A stretch of 64,000 nucleotides of DNA from Pinus tabuliformis (Eukaryota > Streptophyta > Pinopsida > Pinales > Pinaceae). Shown here one piece after another: positions 48,940 to 59,970 of the stretch (position 1 is its first letter; every line of letters starts with the position of its first letter). Under the pieces are notes generated by a model that saw nothing but the letters and a program-made list of their open reading frames with translations, searched no databases and had not been told where the DNA came from. Where the stretch lies: positions 889,748,184 to 889,812,183 of the forward strand of contig CM062817.1 of the NCBI GenBank assembly GCA_031772625.1, read 5' to 3'. The position numbers and the translations under genes were made by a program.

Positions 48940-51033
48940 ATGGTTAACCCTAATGAGCTCGTGGACCTAGACCCGGAGATGGAGGATATCCTGTCGGTTT
49001 GGGGGAAAGACCCTACAACGCGGAACATTGAACGCTACTTCGGAGCGCATGAATCTTTCAGAGCTGAAACCCTCACGCCTGAATCGCTCAAGATTAAACA
49101 ATCCTTTCTTCAGTTGTCAAAGGATTTCGAAGGGAATGTCTATTATCACCAGGACTCCAATGTTTCGCAGCAGACTAGCAGACCTGGTGAGGATGCGTTG
49201 CATGCAGGTCTTCATCCGAGCCAAAGCATCAAAGGGAAATCTTTTTCTGATGGGCCGTTTCATTCTGGAGGTATAGAGGACATCGTTAATTTTGGTTCAA
49301 GCTCTGGGCAGAGAAGCGAAAGGGGTCTCGGAAGGGTTTCAACGGTTACAAGGGTATCCATTGCAAAAGGTCAGGGCAGCCCTAAGGGAACCGAAGAACG
49401 GCCGGAGGACGAGATTGGAGTTTCTCCTGTACTCCAAACGGCACCTACTAGAGCATATTTGGGATCACAGGTAATTATTCAAACCCCAGTCAAACCCTTC
49501 CTAGATTCCATAGGATTTTCGGTTCCACCCAGTTTCGAGCCTGGGCTCTCTCCATTAAATCCTGGTCTGGAAGAACAAGATAGGAATGGATTAAGCAAGG
49601 AGATAAGGGAGGAGGACGCCGGGAATAAGAAAAAAGGGGAGAAGAGAAAAAAGCAGAGACCAATTTGTTCGCAGGACTTGGAAGGGAACCTGGTGCTGGG
49701 TATGGATGTGACTATCGAAGAAGCCCTGGAGGTGGCAGAATGTACATTGGTTGGCAGGGCGAGAGGGAAGAAATTCACTTCTAGTTTTATCAAAGCTTGG
49801 GGAGAACAGAATTGGCAGTCTGATCAAATTAAGGGCTTCGAGGTTTCAACCCTTGCAAAGGGTTGGTTTATGGTGCGCTTCGAAAATAAAGAGGCGGCTG
49901 ACTGGGTGGTTGGAAAGAATTGGGCATTAGGGAACATTCCCGTTCTTCTGAAAAAATGGAGTCCCCTGTTCGATGCTGTCCACGAGAAAACGGATGTCTT
50001 CCCGGTTTGGGTAAGAGCACCCGGGTTGCCTTCTTTCCTGTGGGTCGAATCAGTCTTTAAAGCGATTGGGAACAGATTGGGTACATTTCTGGAAGCCGAT
50101 ATGTCCTTCTTAGAAACCCGGAACAAGGCCATGGCGCGGATTTTAGTCAGTCTAAACCCCAGCAGAGGACTCGCAGAAAAGATTAACCTTCAATATAAAG
50201 ATTATGTCTTCGAGCAGATTTTGGATTATGAATATTTGCCATTTAGGTGCCATAGATGCCATGCTTATGGTCATTTGGCCAAGGAATGTCCCTTAGGCAG
50301 GCGAAGGCGGCGATTCCGGAGGACATCCTCTCAATGGGAGAAGGACATTCGTCAAAACCAAATTATTCAGGAAAAGGAGGCTTTAGCGGATCAGATAGCT
50401 GAAGGTTTGGAGACAGAGGTCCATCAGGAAGGGCAGATTCCGGAAGCAGCTCAACAGAATCCCTTGCTCAGTGGTTTGGACAAAGACCCAGAGCTGGAAT
50501 CCGTCAAAGCTAAAGAGGAGACCTCTGGGGGACCGGCACCTTCTCAAAAACCCACCGAAAGCGAAGGAGCAATGGGTATGTGCTTAGATTCTTTCTCCCC
50601 CCCTATTCTTACTTCTGGATCAATTGAAGAAAGTCTGCCCCTGAAGTCTCCTTGCAATACTTTCATTTCTAATAATGGTATAATTGAAAATCATGATGTA
50701 ACCTCTGTGGAAACTGGTATAGAAAATATCTCGGCGGCATTGCCCTCTTTAGATCTGAATTGTGAAGATGTATTTCCTCATCCAGCCCCCTCGGCCCTTC
50801 ACCCATCATGCCCTTACAACCTCAGATCTCTTGACAGCAAGCCTGTTTCCTCAGAGTCAGTAGGTGGTATAGGTCTGCTCCCCACCCCAAGCCAAAAAAG
50901 AAAAAAAAGAGGAAGGAAATCAAACCTATCCATGGCCCAGATAAAAGCAAAGTTTGATGTAGCAGATGGGAAACAACAGTCTATCACTGGGGTTCTTAGA
51001 GCGGTGCAGACCCCTGAGAATGTTATAAAATGA
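48940..51033 (+). CDS. L1 ORF1 protein (DUF4283 and zinc knuckle)
   Basis: 697 residues and intact. The first ~230 residues are low-complexity and likely disordered. Residues ~255-400 match the plant LINE ORF1 RNA-binding domain (DUF4283): a segment with VECTL-like VAECTLVGRARG, then GWFMVRFENKEAADWVV, and WSPLFD followed by VWVRAPGLPSFLW. A CCHC knuckle lies at 437-450 (CHRCHAYGHLAKEC), followed by the basic run RRRRRFRR. The long Ser/Pro/Glu tail ends in KRKKRGRKS, a nuclear-localisation-like patch. It would coat the LINE RNA and act as chaperone in the RNP. The stop overlaps the ORF2 start (ATGA), suggesting reinitiation-coupled translation. Confidence 0.92.
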   Translation: MVNPNELVDLDPEMEDILSVWGKDPTTRNIERYFGAHESFRAETLTPESLKIKQSFLQLSKDFEGNVYYHQDSNVSQQTSRPGEDALHAGLHPSQSIKGKSFSDGPFHSGGIEDIVNFGSSSGQRSERGLGRVSTVTRVSIAKGQGSPKGTEERPEDEIGVSPVLQTAPTRAYLGSQVIIQTPVKPFLDSIGFSVPPSFEPGLSPLNPGLEEQDRNGLSKEIREEDAGNKKKGEKRKKQRPICSQDLEGNLVLGMDVTIEEALEVAECTLVGRARGKKFTSSFIKAWGEQNWQSDQIKGFEVSTLAKGWFMVRFENKEAADWVVGKNWALGNIPVLLKKWSPLFDAVHEKTDVFPVWVRAPGLPSFLWVESVFKAIGNRLGTFLEADMSFLETRNKAMARILVSLNPSRGLAEKINLQYKDYVFEQILDYEYLPFRCHRCHAYGHLAKECPLGRRRRRFRRTSSQWEKDIRQNQIIQEKEALADQIAEGLETEVHQEGQIPEAAQQNPLLSGLDKDPELESVKAKEETSGGPAPSQKPTESEGAMGMCLDSFSPPILTSGSIEESLPLKSPCNTFISNNGIIENHDVTSVETGIENISAALPSLDLNCEDVFPHPAPSALHPSCPYNLRSLDSKPVSSESVGGIGLLPTPSQKRKKRGRKSNLSMAQIKAKFDVADGKQQSITGVLRAVQTPENVIK

Positions 51034-54000
51034 TTTTGACATCATGGAACTGCAGGGGTTTAGCCAGTAAACCCAAAAAACTGGCCCTTAGGGAGTTGAT
51101 TCTAAATTCAAAATCAGATATTCTTTTTCTTCAGGAGACCTTAGGGAATGGAGCTGAAGTAGAATCGATGTTAAATGTACTCCTCCCAGGCTGGAAATTC
51201 TCGGCAATAGACTCAGATGGTCATTCAGGGGGTCTGGCAGTAGGTTACAGGGAAGGGAGAATTAAGGTTAGGAATCAGTGGGGGATGAAGCAGGTGATGG
51301 GAATGGAAATTCAATCTCCAGATTTTGCTTTTCCCCTAACTATTCTCAATGCTTATGGGCCCTGTCAAGGAAGGGAGGCTTTCTGGAATGAGCTGATGTC
51401 CAAATCGTTACTGAAGGCAAAATACTTGGTGCTGGGAGGGGACTTAAATTTCTCATTAGGAAGAGCGGAGGCATGGGGTCCATCGGCTAGGGAAGATCCC
51501 CTGACAGATTTCTTCCTTAATCTGCTAACTGCCAACAAACTAATAGATGTTAATCTGATAAAGCTAAAGCCGACTTGGAGGAATAGGAGAGCAGGGGAGG
51601 CTAGAGTGGCAAAAAGACTGGACCGTTTCCTCATCAACGAAGAATTAGCCTCCAGGATCCCTATGTTTAGGCAATGGGTTGAAGAAGGAGGGTCTTCAGA
51701 TCACTTCCCAGTTTACTTAGATCTTTCCATCCCCCCTCCAAAGCCTCCTGCCCCTTTCAAGTTCAATGCTTCATGGTTGCAAGAAATTTCTTTTACCAAT
51801 CTTTTCAAAGAAACATGGAGACACCCTGATAGTAGCTCCACTGAGGACAAAGGCTTCCTGTTCATGGAAAACCTTAAAAGATTGAAGAAAGCTACCATTA
51901 TTTGGGCGAAGGATAGGAAGGCAAAATAGAACGAGGATCTAACCAGGATAAGTGAGGAACTACAAAAGCTGGAAAGCATAGAGGAGGATGGATATGCTTC
52001 TCAGGCTTCAAAAGAAAGGATTCTCCACCTTGAGAAACTTCAGAATCAAATTCTTTTGGCAAAAGAAGAGGAATGGAGGCTCAAGAGCAGAGCGATCTGG
52101 TTAAAAGCTGGAGATGAAAACACCAGGTTCTTCCACAATTATGCAAAAGGGAGGAAGTCTGCAAACACTATCTGGAACCTAAAAAACGAAGAAGGAAGGG
52201 AGGTACAGACTTTTAAATCTTTGTCCGCTCTAGGGCAAAGGCATTTCCAGAGTTTATTTGCAGATCCAGGAGAGGCTACTATTGCTGAGGTAATCAAAAC
52301 AGCTCAATGTTTCCCAAGGTTTGTCGAGGAGGAAGAAGCGGAGGATTTGTTATGCCCGGTAACCAAGGAGGAAGTAGAATCAGTTATTAAATCCATGGCT
52401 AAAGAAAAAAGTCCTGGGCCGGACGGATGGACCATAGAACTTTTCCTCCATTTCTTTGACTTGATAGGTGCGGAAATAACTGAAGTAGTAGAAGAATCCA
52501 GGAAGAAAGGCGAAGTCTACAGCCCTTTCAATGCCACTTTTATAGCTCTCATCCCGAAGAAGGAAGTTCCTGAAAATTTTGAGGACTTCAGGCCAATTTC
52601 TCTATGCAACTGTATATACAAGATTATTGCAAAGGTGATAGCGAACAGAATCAAACCAATTCTGTCGAGCCACATTTCAATGGAGCAATTTGGGTTTTTA
52701 AACGGAAGACAAATTCATGAAGCCATCGGAGTAGCTCAGGAGGTTTTGCATAGTGTCAGACAGAAGAACAAGAAGGGTGCAGTAATAAAAATTGATTTAT
52801 CCAAAGCATATGATCGGATAAACTGGATATACATCCGGTTGCTCTTAACTCACTTAGGCTTCAAATCAGATTTCATCAGCTGGATCATGGGGTGTATCAC
52901 AAACGTCAGCTATGCAATTCTAATTAATGGAGCAGCTACTCCTTTCTTCAGAGGACAGAGGGGTCTAAGGCAAGGGTGCCCTTTGTCCCCTCTGCTTTTT
53001 CTCTTAGTTGCAGAAGGCTTAAGCCAGTTGATCCAAAAGGCCAGAAGGGAGGGGAAGGTAAGAGGTATTGAAGTAGCAATCAATCTATACATCTCTCATC
53101 TCCTTTTTGTTGATGACATTTTGATTTTCACAAATGGAGAGTCTAATGAAATTAAGGAATTAAAAAACATTCTAGATCTGTTTTTGAAAGCAACCGGAAT
53201 GCAGATTAACTCCAGGAAATCTCAGTTGATAGTGGCAGGAGTGGACAGACAAGAGAGGACTCAGATGCAATCCCTCTTTCCTTTTCAATCTTGTTCTATG
53301 GATTCTCCTTTCAAGTATTTGGGTTTCTGGTTAAAACCAAATGCATACAAAAAAGAGGATTGGAACTGGCTGATTGCAAAGATAGAATCCAGAATCTCTC
53401 ATTGGAGCTTCAAATGGCTCTCCAGAGCTGGGAGATTGACCCTTATTAAATCGGTGCTTCTGGCCATTCCAGTCTACTGGGCAGCTTTAACTTGGGTTCC
53501 TAAGGGTATTCTGGAGAAAATAAGAAGAATATGTAGCAGATTCTTGTGGGATGGTTCAAAGGAGAATCCGGTCCTTCCTTGGGTGGCCTGGGACAAAGTG
53601 GCAAGGCCAAAGGACTGGGGAGGATGGGGGATAAAAAGTCTCCCCGACTTCAGTCTCTCACTGGCAGCCAAATCAGGATGGCGACTTATAACGATGGAAA
53701 ACTTATGGACAAGAGTGGTGAAAAGAAAATATATAGACCCAGCACCTTTGGAAGATTGGATAAGAAACCCGGCAAAGAATAAGAAGAATGTCTCAGCGAT
53801 ATGGAAGGCAACGGTGGAATCTTTTAAGGTGATCGAACAAGGATTGGCATGGAAGATTGGGAATGGAAGGAACCTGAAGATAGGGATGGACCCTTGGGTA
53901 GGATGTAATGAAAATTATGCTTTATCCCCTGGGTTAATCAGACACTTAGAAAGTAAGAGCATTATCACCTTAAATCAGGTGGAAAAGGAGGGTCACTCAT

Positions 54001-55172
54001 CTATGTGGGGACAAGCTTGGAAAGATGGGGAAGACCTAGAGCTGAATCATAGATGGTGGAATGAATGGAACTCATATATCCAAGAACTCACCCGATCAAA
54101 TGTCAGGCTAAAAGACAGTCCGGATTCGCTGATATGGGCTCACGGTGAAACTGGAGAGTACACTCCAAAATGTGGATATAAATTTATTATGTCTAGGAAG
54201 GGATGGGGAGATCCCGAATGGTGGTCGAAGCATCTCTGGAAGCTCAAATGTCCGGCCAAGGCCAGACTTTTCTTCTGGTGTCTATTAAAAAGAAAAATTC
54301 CAACTTGGGACATTCTTCAGTCAAGATTCATGCACGGTCCCGGGAGATGTCCAGTATGCAAATCTGAAGCGGAATCTATTAACCATCTTTTCCTAAATTG
54401 CACTGAAACAAAAAAGATATGGGGGGAGGTAGAGAAATTGTTGAACAAAAAGGCTGAATGGGGCAGTGGGATCTTGGAAGAGGCCTGGGCAAAATGGTGG
54501 CATCAATACCCTGATGGGAACATGAGAAATCTTCCGCTCATTATCTGTTGGGGGGTTTGGATTGCTAGAAACAGGTGTATTTTTCAGGACAAGGAAACTC
54601 CGGTATCTGTCACTGCTATTCAATGTGTTTCTATTTATTCGTCCATCCCTGATCCAGAAGTAAAAAAATCTCAAGCCCAAATTAAGGCTGTTAACATCAA
54701 AGAGGGCATCCCCTGGGCTTTCTTTGACGGAGCCTCACAAAACAATAGGGCAGGAGCTGGTATTGTCATCCATATTAACGCAAATCATATTCTCAAAGCC
54801 TCAGTTGGTTTAGGGACAGGAACAAACAATTTCGCTGAATTGTCAGCATTGAGGCTTCTCCTCTGTTGGCTCATACAAAGAAACATCTTCACAATTCAGA
54901 TCTTTGGAGACTCTCTTAATGTTATAAACTGGGTTAATGGAAAAAGCTTATGCAAAAATCAAATTCTGAAACCTTTGCTGGAAGAACTGCAGGTATTAAA
55001 AACATCTTTTAACAGTTTTTCCTTATGTCATATCTACAGGGACAACAATGATTCAGCGGACAAGCTTTCTAAGGAAGGTTTGCAGCAGAATATGGGAGTC
55101 TGGAAAATAGTTGAAGACCGTCAGGGACAGATTCATACATCTGATCAGCCACCCCATGCATATCATCAATGA
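51030..55172 (+). pseudogene. L1 ORF2: endonuclease, RT, zf-RVT, RNase H; one in-frame UAG
   Basis: 1380 codons in one frame, interrupted only by a TAG at 51927-51929 (codon 300), just after the endonuclease. APE-type endonuclease residues are in place: N7 (SWNCRGL), E36 (LFLQETL), D138 and N140 (GGDLN), LDRFL, D224 and H225 (SSDHFPV). RT has SPGPDGW, ALIPKKE, FRPISLCN, DLSKAYDR, RQGCPLSPLLF and FVDD at 693-696, where family members usually have F/YADD. The zf-RVT domain has WKLKCPAKARLFFWCLL and CPVCKSEAESINHLFLNC. RNase H starts at D1233 (FFDGAS), with NNFAEL, FGDSLNV and NDSADKLSKEG supplying the other acidic residues. Without suppression of the stop, the protein would end after the endonuclease, so this copy is probably inactive for RT. 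Confidence 0.93.
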
Positions 55173-55570
55173 CATGTTTTGTTTACTTTTCTTTTTCAGC
55201 TACAGTTTTTTACTCAGACTTTATACTTGTATCTAAAAGTATTGGAAAAACTATGTTTTTTTCCATGGACATTATGATCACATACTTTTTGTAAGGGTTG
55301 TTTTCCTCTTTTCTATTGAGGAGACCCACTATACGATGGTTTTTGGGATGCCCTCTTGAAGGAGGGGATGTTTTTGCACTTAGCTGAACAATACATAACA
55401 GCTGATATAATATGTTTTGCAGCTGTCTTTTTTGAGGTCAGATGGTCCAAATGGTAGAAAGGACGTCTCTTTTTTGATTGCATGAGCAGTCAAATAGTAG
55501 CAACTGAAATGCTCACAGCATATGCAATGTAACTTTTTATTTCCTTAATAAAAATTTCGCTTTTTCTTCG
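55173..55570 (+). other. 3' UTR of the L1
   Basis: About 0.4 kb, T-rich at first, with a short inverted pair CCCTCTTGAAGGAGGGG (55351-55368) that could fold as a hairpin. Ends in CTTTTTCTTCG before the A tail. In LINEs this region guides the RT to its own RNA. Confidence 0.7.
55547..55552 (+). terminator. Polyadenylation signal of the L1
   Basis: AATAAA lies 18 bases before the genomic A tail (55571-55580), the expected spacing for a copied mRNA 3' end. Confidence 0.8.
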
Positions 55571-55580
55571 AAAAAAAAAA

Positions 55581-55593
55581 ACAAATATGTATG
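55581..55593. repeat. Right target-site duplication of the L1 LINE
   Basis: ACAAATATGTATG, an exact match to 48581-48593. Confidence 0.9.
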
Positions 55594-57214
55594 CCATATG
55601 CTTTGATAAATGTTTATATGAAACAAAGATAGATTTGTAGATGGGCAGGAGCTAGAAATTTCTAGTAAGTTTCACCTTTATTTTATTATTTTCGAAATGA
55701 ATATCTAAGTTTTGGAAGGGGTTAATAACCCTGTTGAATGTATGTTTTTGATAAAACATAAAGATGATTTTCTTATAAAAAAAAGCACCATCATTCTCTA
55801 TCTTTTCACTCCTAACACCATTTTGCATCCATATTGCACCTAGATCATACATCCTATATTATAAGATGGATCTAGTCCTTGGCTGCCCTATCCAAGTCCT
55901 AGGTATTCTATGCTCCCCCCTACCCCAAAGGTATGCCATTCAATCCTAAAGTGAATGGGGGTTTGTAGGTACCTTCCTTTACCATTATTTCCATTCCATC
56001 TACCCCGTATGCTAACAACCATCTAATGAGCCCCCATAATGTAGATGATAAGGACTATATAAAATTATTTTTTGGTTCCTTTATGCTTAACAAACCCATC
56101 TTTTTGACCACAAATAATATAAAGTGTGGTTTTTTGGAAGTGGATAATTAGATGAGTGTAAATGATTATTAATATTTTCTTTTATGCCAATGTATATGTT
56201 AAAGTAAGCCATGTGGGTCGAATTCATAAGAGACCTTTCCCAACATCCACGAGAGAAATCAATAATCGTGTCCCACTTGGAGTTGCCATATCTAGCCACT
56301 GATGTGTCTCCAAGAGTCAAAAGAAAAAATATATTGAAAGGCATGGTTCTTAAAACCAAGGCCCTGAATTAAGATTTAGAGGGCAATGCAACCCTTGAAT
56401 CAAGTGGTGATTGAAGGGATTGTTTTCACGATTGTTCTATGTAAAAGGAACTCGAGACTCAATCTCAAATGGTTTGAGTTACTCTTGGATCACTTTGTTA
56501 CTTGATATTTTCCTTACAAACCTATGATAACTTGGGGCATTGCTCCACTACTGTTTTGTGTGTTGGTGAATCAATAAAGAATTTACATTTCCTTGATTAT
56601 TAGTTTTCTTTAAGGTTTCTTGTGCTACGTGGGTAGGGCCCACTAAAGAGGGCTCAAGGACTCTTCCGTATTTTTTTTATCTTTCAATTTATAGATTAGT
56701 CTTTTGTTGTTTTGAAATGATTGACATGCTTAGAATATAGTTCTACTGCTTAAAAACAATTTTCCTCATTTCATGTAGATTAGTTACAATCATGTAAGAG
56801 GTTGTTTGTATAGTGTTTTGGTCATCAAAATATCATCCCAACTTATTTATCATGTTGTTCTTATCATAGGTCACGTTGCATCAATTTTAGGAAGATTAGT
56901 AAGTTGTGTTAATTTTTGGGAAACTTTCATGTAGTCTTGTAGGGTTGTTATAGTTGTTGTAGAACAACACATTTCTACACTTTATTGCATTTTTCACTCA
57001 AGGATTTGTACTTTCTAGGTGTCACAATGAAAGTACTAGGCTATGATGCTTTGTAAGGGGTTAATAGCTTAGTTAGGAGTCTTAATATTTTTGCAAGTTT
57101 AATTTCAGTTTAATAATACTCTATTTTATGCAAGAGTTCCATTACTATGTTTGAAGCCATCTTTATGCGATAGTATAATCAACAAGCATTTTGTTTCTAT
57201 CTTTATAAATATTT
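55594..57214. other. Intergenic DNA, no gene recognised
   Basis: AT-rich, with only short open frames (at most 90 codons), none with known motifs. An 18-bp phrase AGTTGTTGTAGAACAACA occurs at 56952 and again at 57215. It may be old, unrecognisable repeat sequence; I see no RNA gene or coding exon. Confidence 0.4.
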
Positions 57215-57217
57215 AGT

Positions 57218-57988
57218 TGTTGTAGAACAACATGGTACTTTTTGAGCAGCGGATCCCCCGTGTAACGGTTTTGGGGCTTAAAGCCCACAATTTTGGGTAT
57301 TGGTATTGTAAAGGCTTCGTGAAGTGCGCGGAGCAAGAGTTGTAATGAGTCAAGTCAAAGGGTAGTCTGCCCTAAAATATTGTAATTTAATCTAGAATGT
57401 GTCGGCCTATCCATGGTTCGTGGACCATGGGAATGTATAAATAGAGCGAGGCTCTAAGTGTAGAAGACAACTTTTGTTGAGATCAGAACTGTATGGGTTT
57501 CTGAAAGTAATATTCAATCTAAGTCTGTAAGTTTGAGTTGCGGGTTGTAGTAGTAGAAGAGGATTTGCAGCTATGTGCACAGAGGCCTAGTAGAGTCTGC
57601 AGCTGTATGCGCGGATCCCTGCAGCTGTGTGCACTAGGTAGGAAGTGGATTGTAACTGGAAGAAGCATTAATAAAGATAAGTTGGTTTTGGAATATTGCA
57701 GATCTATTTCTATATTCTAGTCTATGGTTCTGTTTATGGTTTATGATTGCACGCGTGTCTATTTATGTTAAATGATAACTGAAGTATTGGGCATACTTAA
57801 TTTAATTCAAGATCTATAATAATACTAAGCACAGAAAGGGTACAAAACATTCGCTCTTGTCATCCTATCCGCGCGAAGGTAGCACTGAACAGACGGCTGC
57901 GCAGAAGTAGCGCAGCACGTAGGATCGGTTCGCGAGCTTTCCAGACCTCATTAAGACATCCCTAAGGTGCGGAAACCTAGTTCCAGCA
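57218..57988. repeat. LTR-like sequence, partial or solo
   Basis: A region with LTR-type signals. On the plus strand there is a TG start (57218), TATAAATA at 57436-57443, AATAAA at 57670-57675, and a CA end at 57988 (GTTCCAGCA). But the flank after it (CCCTCCC) would be a polypurine tract for a minus-strand element, and no primer site or 5-bp duplication (TTAGT/CCCTC) is seen. Orientation is therefore undecided. The GC-rich tail (57850-57990) differs from the AT-rich left part. The start of E6 at 58009 cuts off whatever followed. Confidence 0.4.
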
Positions 57989-58008
57989 CCCTCCCATACT
58001 ACCTCGGG

Positions 58009-59961
58009 TGATCTAAAAATGGAATTACTTGTTTAAGGGTGCAAGGTATCCATTTTCCCTAATTTCAAATGTGAGTTATACACTCCAAGTGACCTCTAAA
58101 AAGGTGAAAACTTCTTATTTCTTATACAGAGATAGACTGTAGGGGCATTCATCGGAAATGTCACCTCTAAAGAGAGGATGAGTTCCAGAGGCTACCTGGC
58201 CCTCTACAGGCTCTGCCTAATGAAATAACAAAGTAAACACTTAGAAGTCTTTGACATACACATACTTGAAGTTTGATGTCTTGCGGAATAAGACAAATAA
58301 CTTTCTGCAGCTGAATAGGTGATTATGTGTGTATGCAAGTTATGTATATTTGTTGTTTAACACTTTATATCAGTTTTGTTTAGCATGTCATCTTCAGCAA
58401 ATAAAGATATCAAAATGATAAAGCAGTTCACCCCTTCTGGGCTACATCTGCTGGACCAAGCCTCTCAAACTAGGCTTGTCCTCTTGTATTAAAAATGCTA
58501 CAAAGGATAATACAAGAATATGAGTGTCTCGAAAGACAGATCTGACTGTAAATATAGAATTAGAAGATAGGAATTAGCTAAACATGCTCTTTCCCAAGCA
58601 CTAAACAGTGAAATTGTACCTCATACAGTACTTTCCCCAATTGGCCCTGGTGGCCCTTTAGACTTGCATGGAGAAATTCGAGGTGAAGATGACCTCAATT
58701 GGTTCTGAAACCTCTGCCATTAGACTCAAAAGGTCGAAAATAGCAGACATAGGCTTTTGAATCACCAAAAATGGATGAACACAGCCTCAAACAGCTCAAG
58801 CACTGAAATGGCCCTAGTGGCCTGAAAGCTTCCCTGAAGCTAAACAGTGAGAAGAATGCCTCAACAGGAAAAAAGAGTTGTAGAAATAGATTCAGAATGC
58901 TGAAAACCTTCAAGAATGACCTTCGTTCCACATTCAATGGCTGCACAATTGCCAATGCAGCTCCCAAACTGATTTGGCCCTAGTGGCTCCTGGAACTTCC
59001 ACGAAGCAAAATCACCTGCAAACGACCTCAGATGGCTGTGAAACCTATGCCAGTGGCTTCAGAAGGTCGAAGATACCCAAAAACAAAACAAAATTTGTCC
59101 AAAAAGGACTTTCCTAGCCAAAGTTATGGCTCATTAAAGTTTCTCCAGTCTGCCCTAGAAAAACTCCAGATAAAACTGGCTAACTGCCAGGTAACCCCAA
59201 CAAATAAGCAATTCCGCCATTGTTGGAGCGCTCCGCCAAAAATCCGCCAACTTGACTCTCAGTTAACGGCCAGTAAATCCCGCATGTGACCGGAAAACTC
59301 GGGCTGGTGGTTTGCATTGGAGTTCACACCATAACCTTCGGTTGACGGGCAAGTTTGTTAGCCGGACTTCATGGAAATGTGACCATGCTAATATCCATAT
59401 GCGGTGACCGTTAAACAACAACCGCACAGTTTCAGCGTTAAGGCCCAAGGTTTTGGGGCTGCGGTCATGTGTTATGGGGGCTGGCCCCCTTCAGGCCCCG
59501 ACCCTAACCATTTGAAACTACAAATTCAATTAAGTCCGCCAACTTTACAAGATCCATCATGGTGGCTTAACGGTAAGATGGACTGTTGTTGGTTAGGAGG
59601 TCGCGTGTTCGATCCTCTGCACCCCCAAACAAATTTTAAATATGCGTCCAACCTATGATGATGTCACCCTGGGCCACGTGGCGGCCTCTGGGACTGCCAC
59701 GTGGCAGCCTGCCATTCGCTGCCCACAATGGAATATTCCTCGAATATTCTATTTTATTTTTTTTGAAAAAATTCAAAAATTAAGAATCATTGAGCGATTT
59801 TATTTTTGGCATAACTTCTGCATACGGAGACCGTTTTTCGAACCGTTTGCGGTGCCGGAATCAGGAGGATGAGCTCTATCCTGTCATTTAGGTTTGAACT
59901 AGTTCTGAGAACTTTCATTTTTGACCATTTTACGACACTTGGTCTTGAGCTCCTGATCACA
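58009..59961 (-). repeat. 3' LTR of E6
   Basis: 1953 bp, TGATCTAAAAATGG to …CTCCTGATCACA on the plus strand, so on the element strand it starts TGTGATCAGG and ends …TTAGATCA. Its first ~1710 bp match 62008-63718. The last 240 bp have no partner because the right copy changes at 63719. It contains the tRNA-like module at 59563-59615. The matched open frames (59032-59289, 59404-59658) are shadows. Confidence 0.8.
59563..59615 (+). other. tRNA-like A/B-box module in the E6 LTR (left)
   Basis: TGGCTTAACGG (59563-59573) resembles a pol III A box and GTGTTCGATCC (59605-59615) a B box, with AGGAGGTCGC before it as in a tRNA variable/T arm. No full cloverleaf: the T stem does not pair well and no clear acceptor stem exists. 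It is in the opposite orientation to E6 transcription. Repeated in the other LTR. Confidence 0.5.
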
Positions 59962-59970
59962 CCTCCCAAA
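59962..59970 (-). other. Polypurine tract of E6
   Basis: Plus-strand CCTCCCAAA, read TTTGGGAGG on the element strand, directly before the 3' LTR. The 22-bp block containing it recurs at 60302-60323. Confidence 0.65.

Larger units (their letters stand above)
48594..55580 (+). mobile_element. Near-full-length plant L1 LINE
   Basis: A 6987-bp non-LTR retrotransposon between 13-bp target duplications. It has a ~350-bp 5' UTR, ORF1 (48940-51033), ORF2 (51030-55172), a ~400-bp 3' UTR, AATAAA at 55547 and a 10-A tail. Its base composition is visibly richer in G and C than the AT-rich DNA around it. The clean target duplication and only one disabling stop in over 6 kb of coding sequence suggest a fairly recent insertion. 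The LINE moves by target-primed reverse transcription. It lies just 3' of an older LINE fragment. Confidence 0.92.

Noticed and set aside
49028-49827. Open frames within the L1 ORF1 in other frames or on the other strand
   Set aside because: Shadows of the ORF1 coding sequence.
59540-59640. A functional tRNA gene
   Set aside because: A- and B-box-like motifs exist, but no acceptor stem or well-paired T stem; it recurs only as part of the E6 LTRs.
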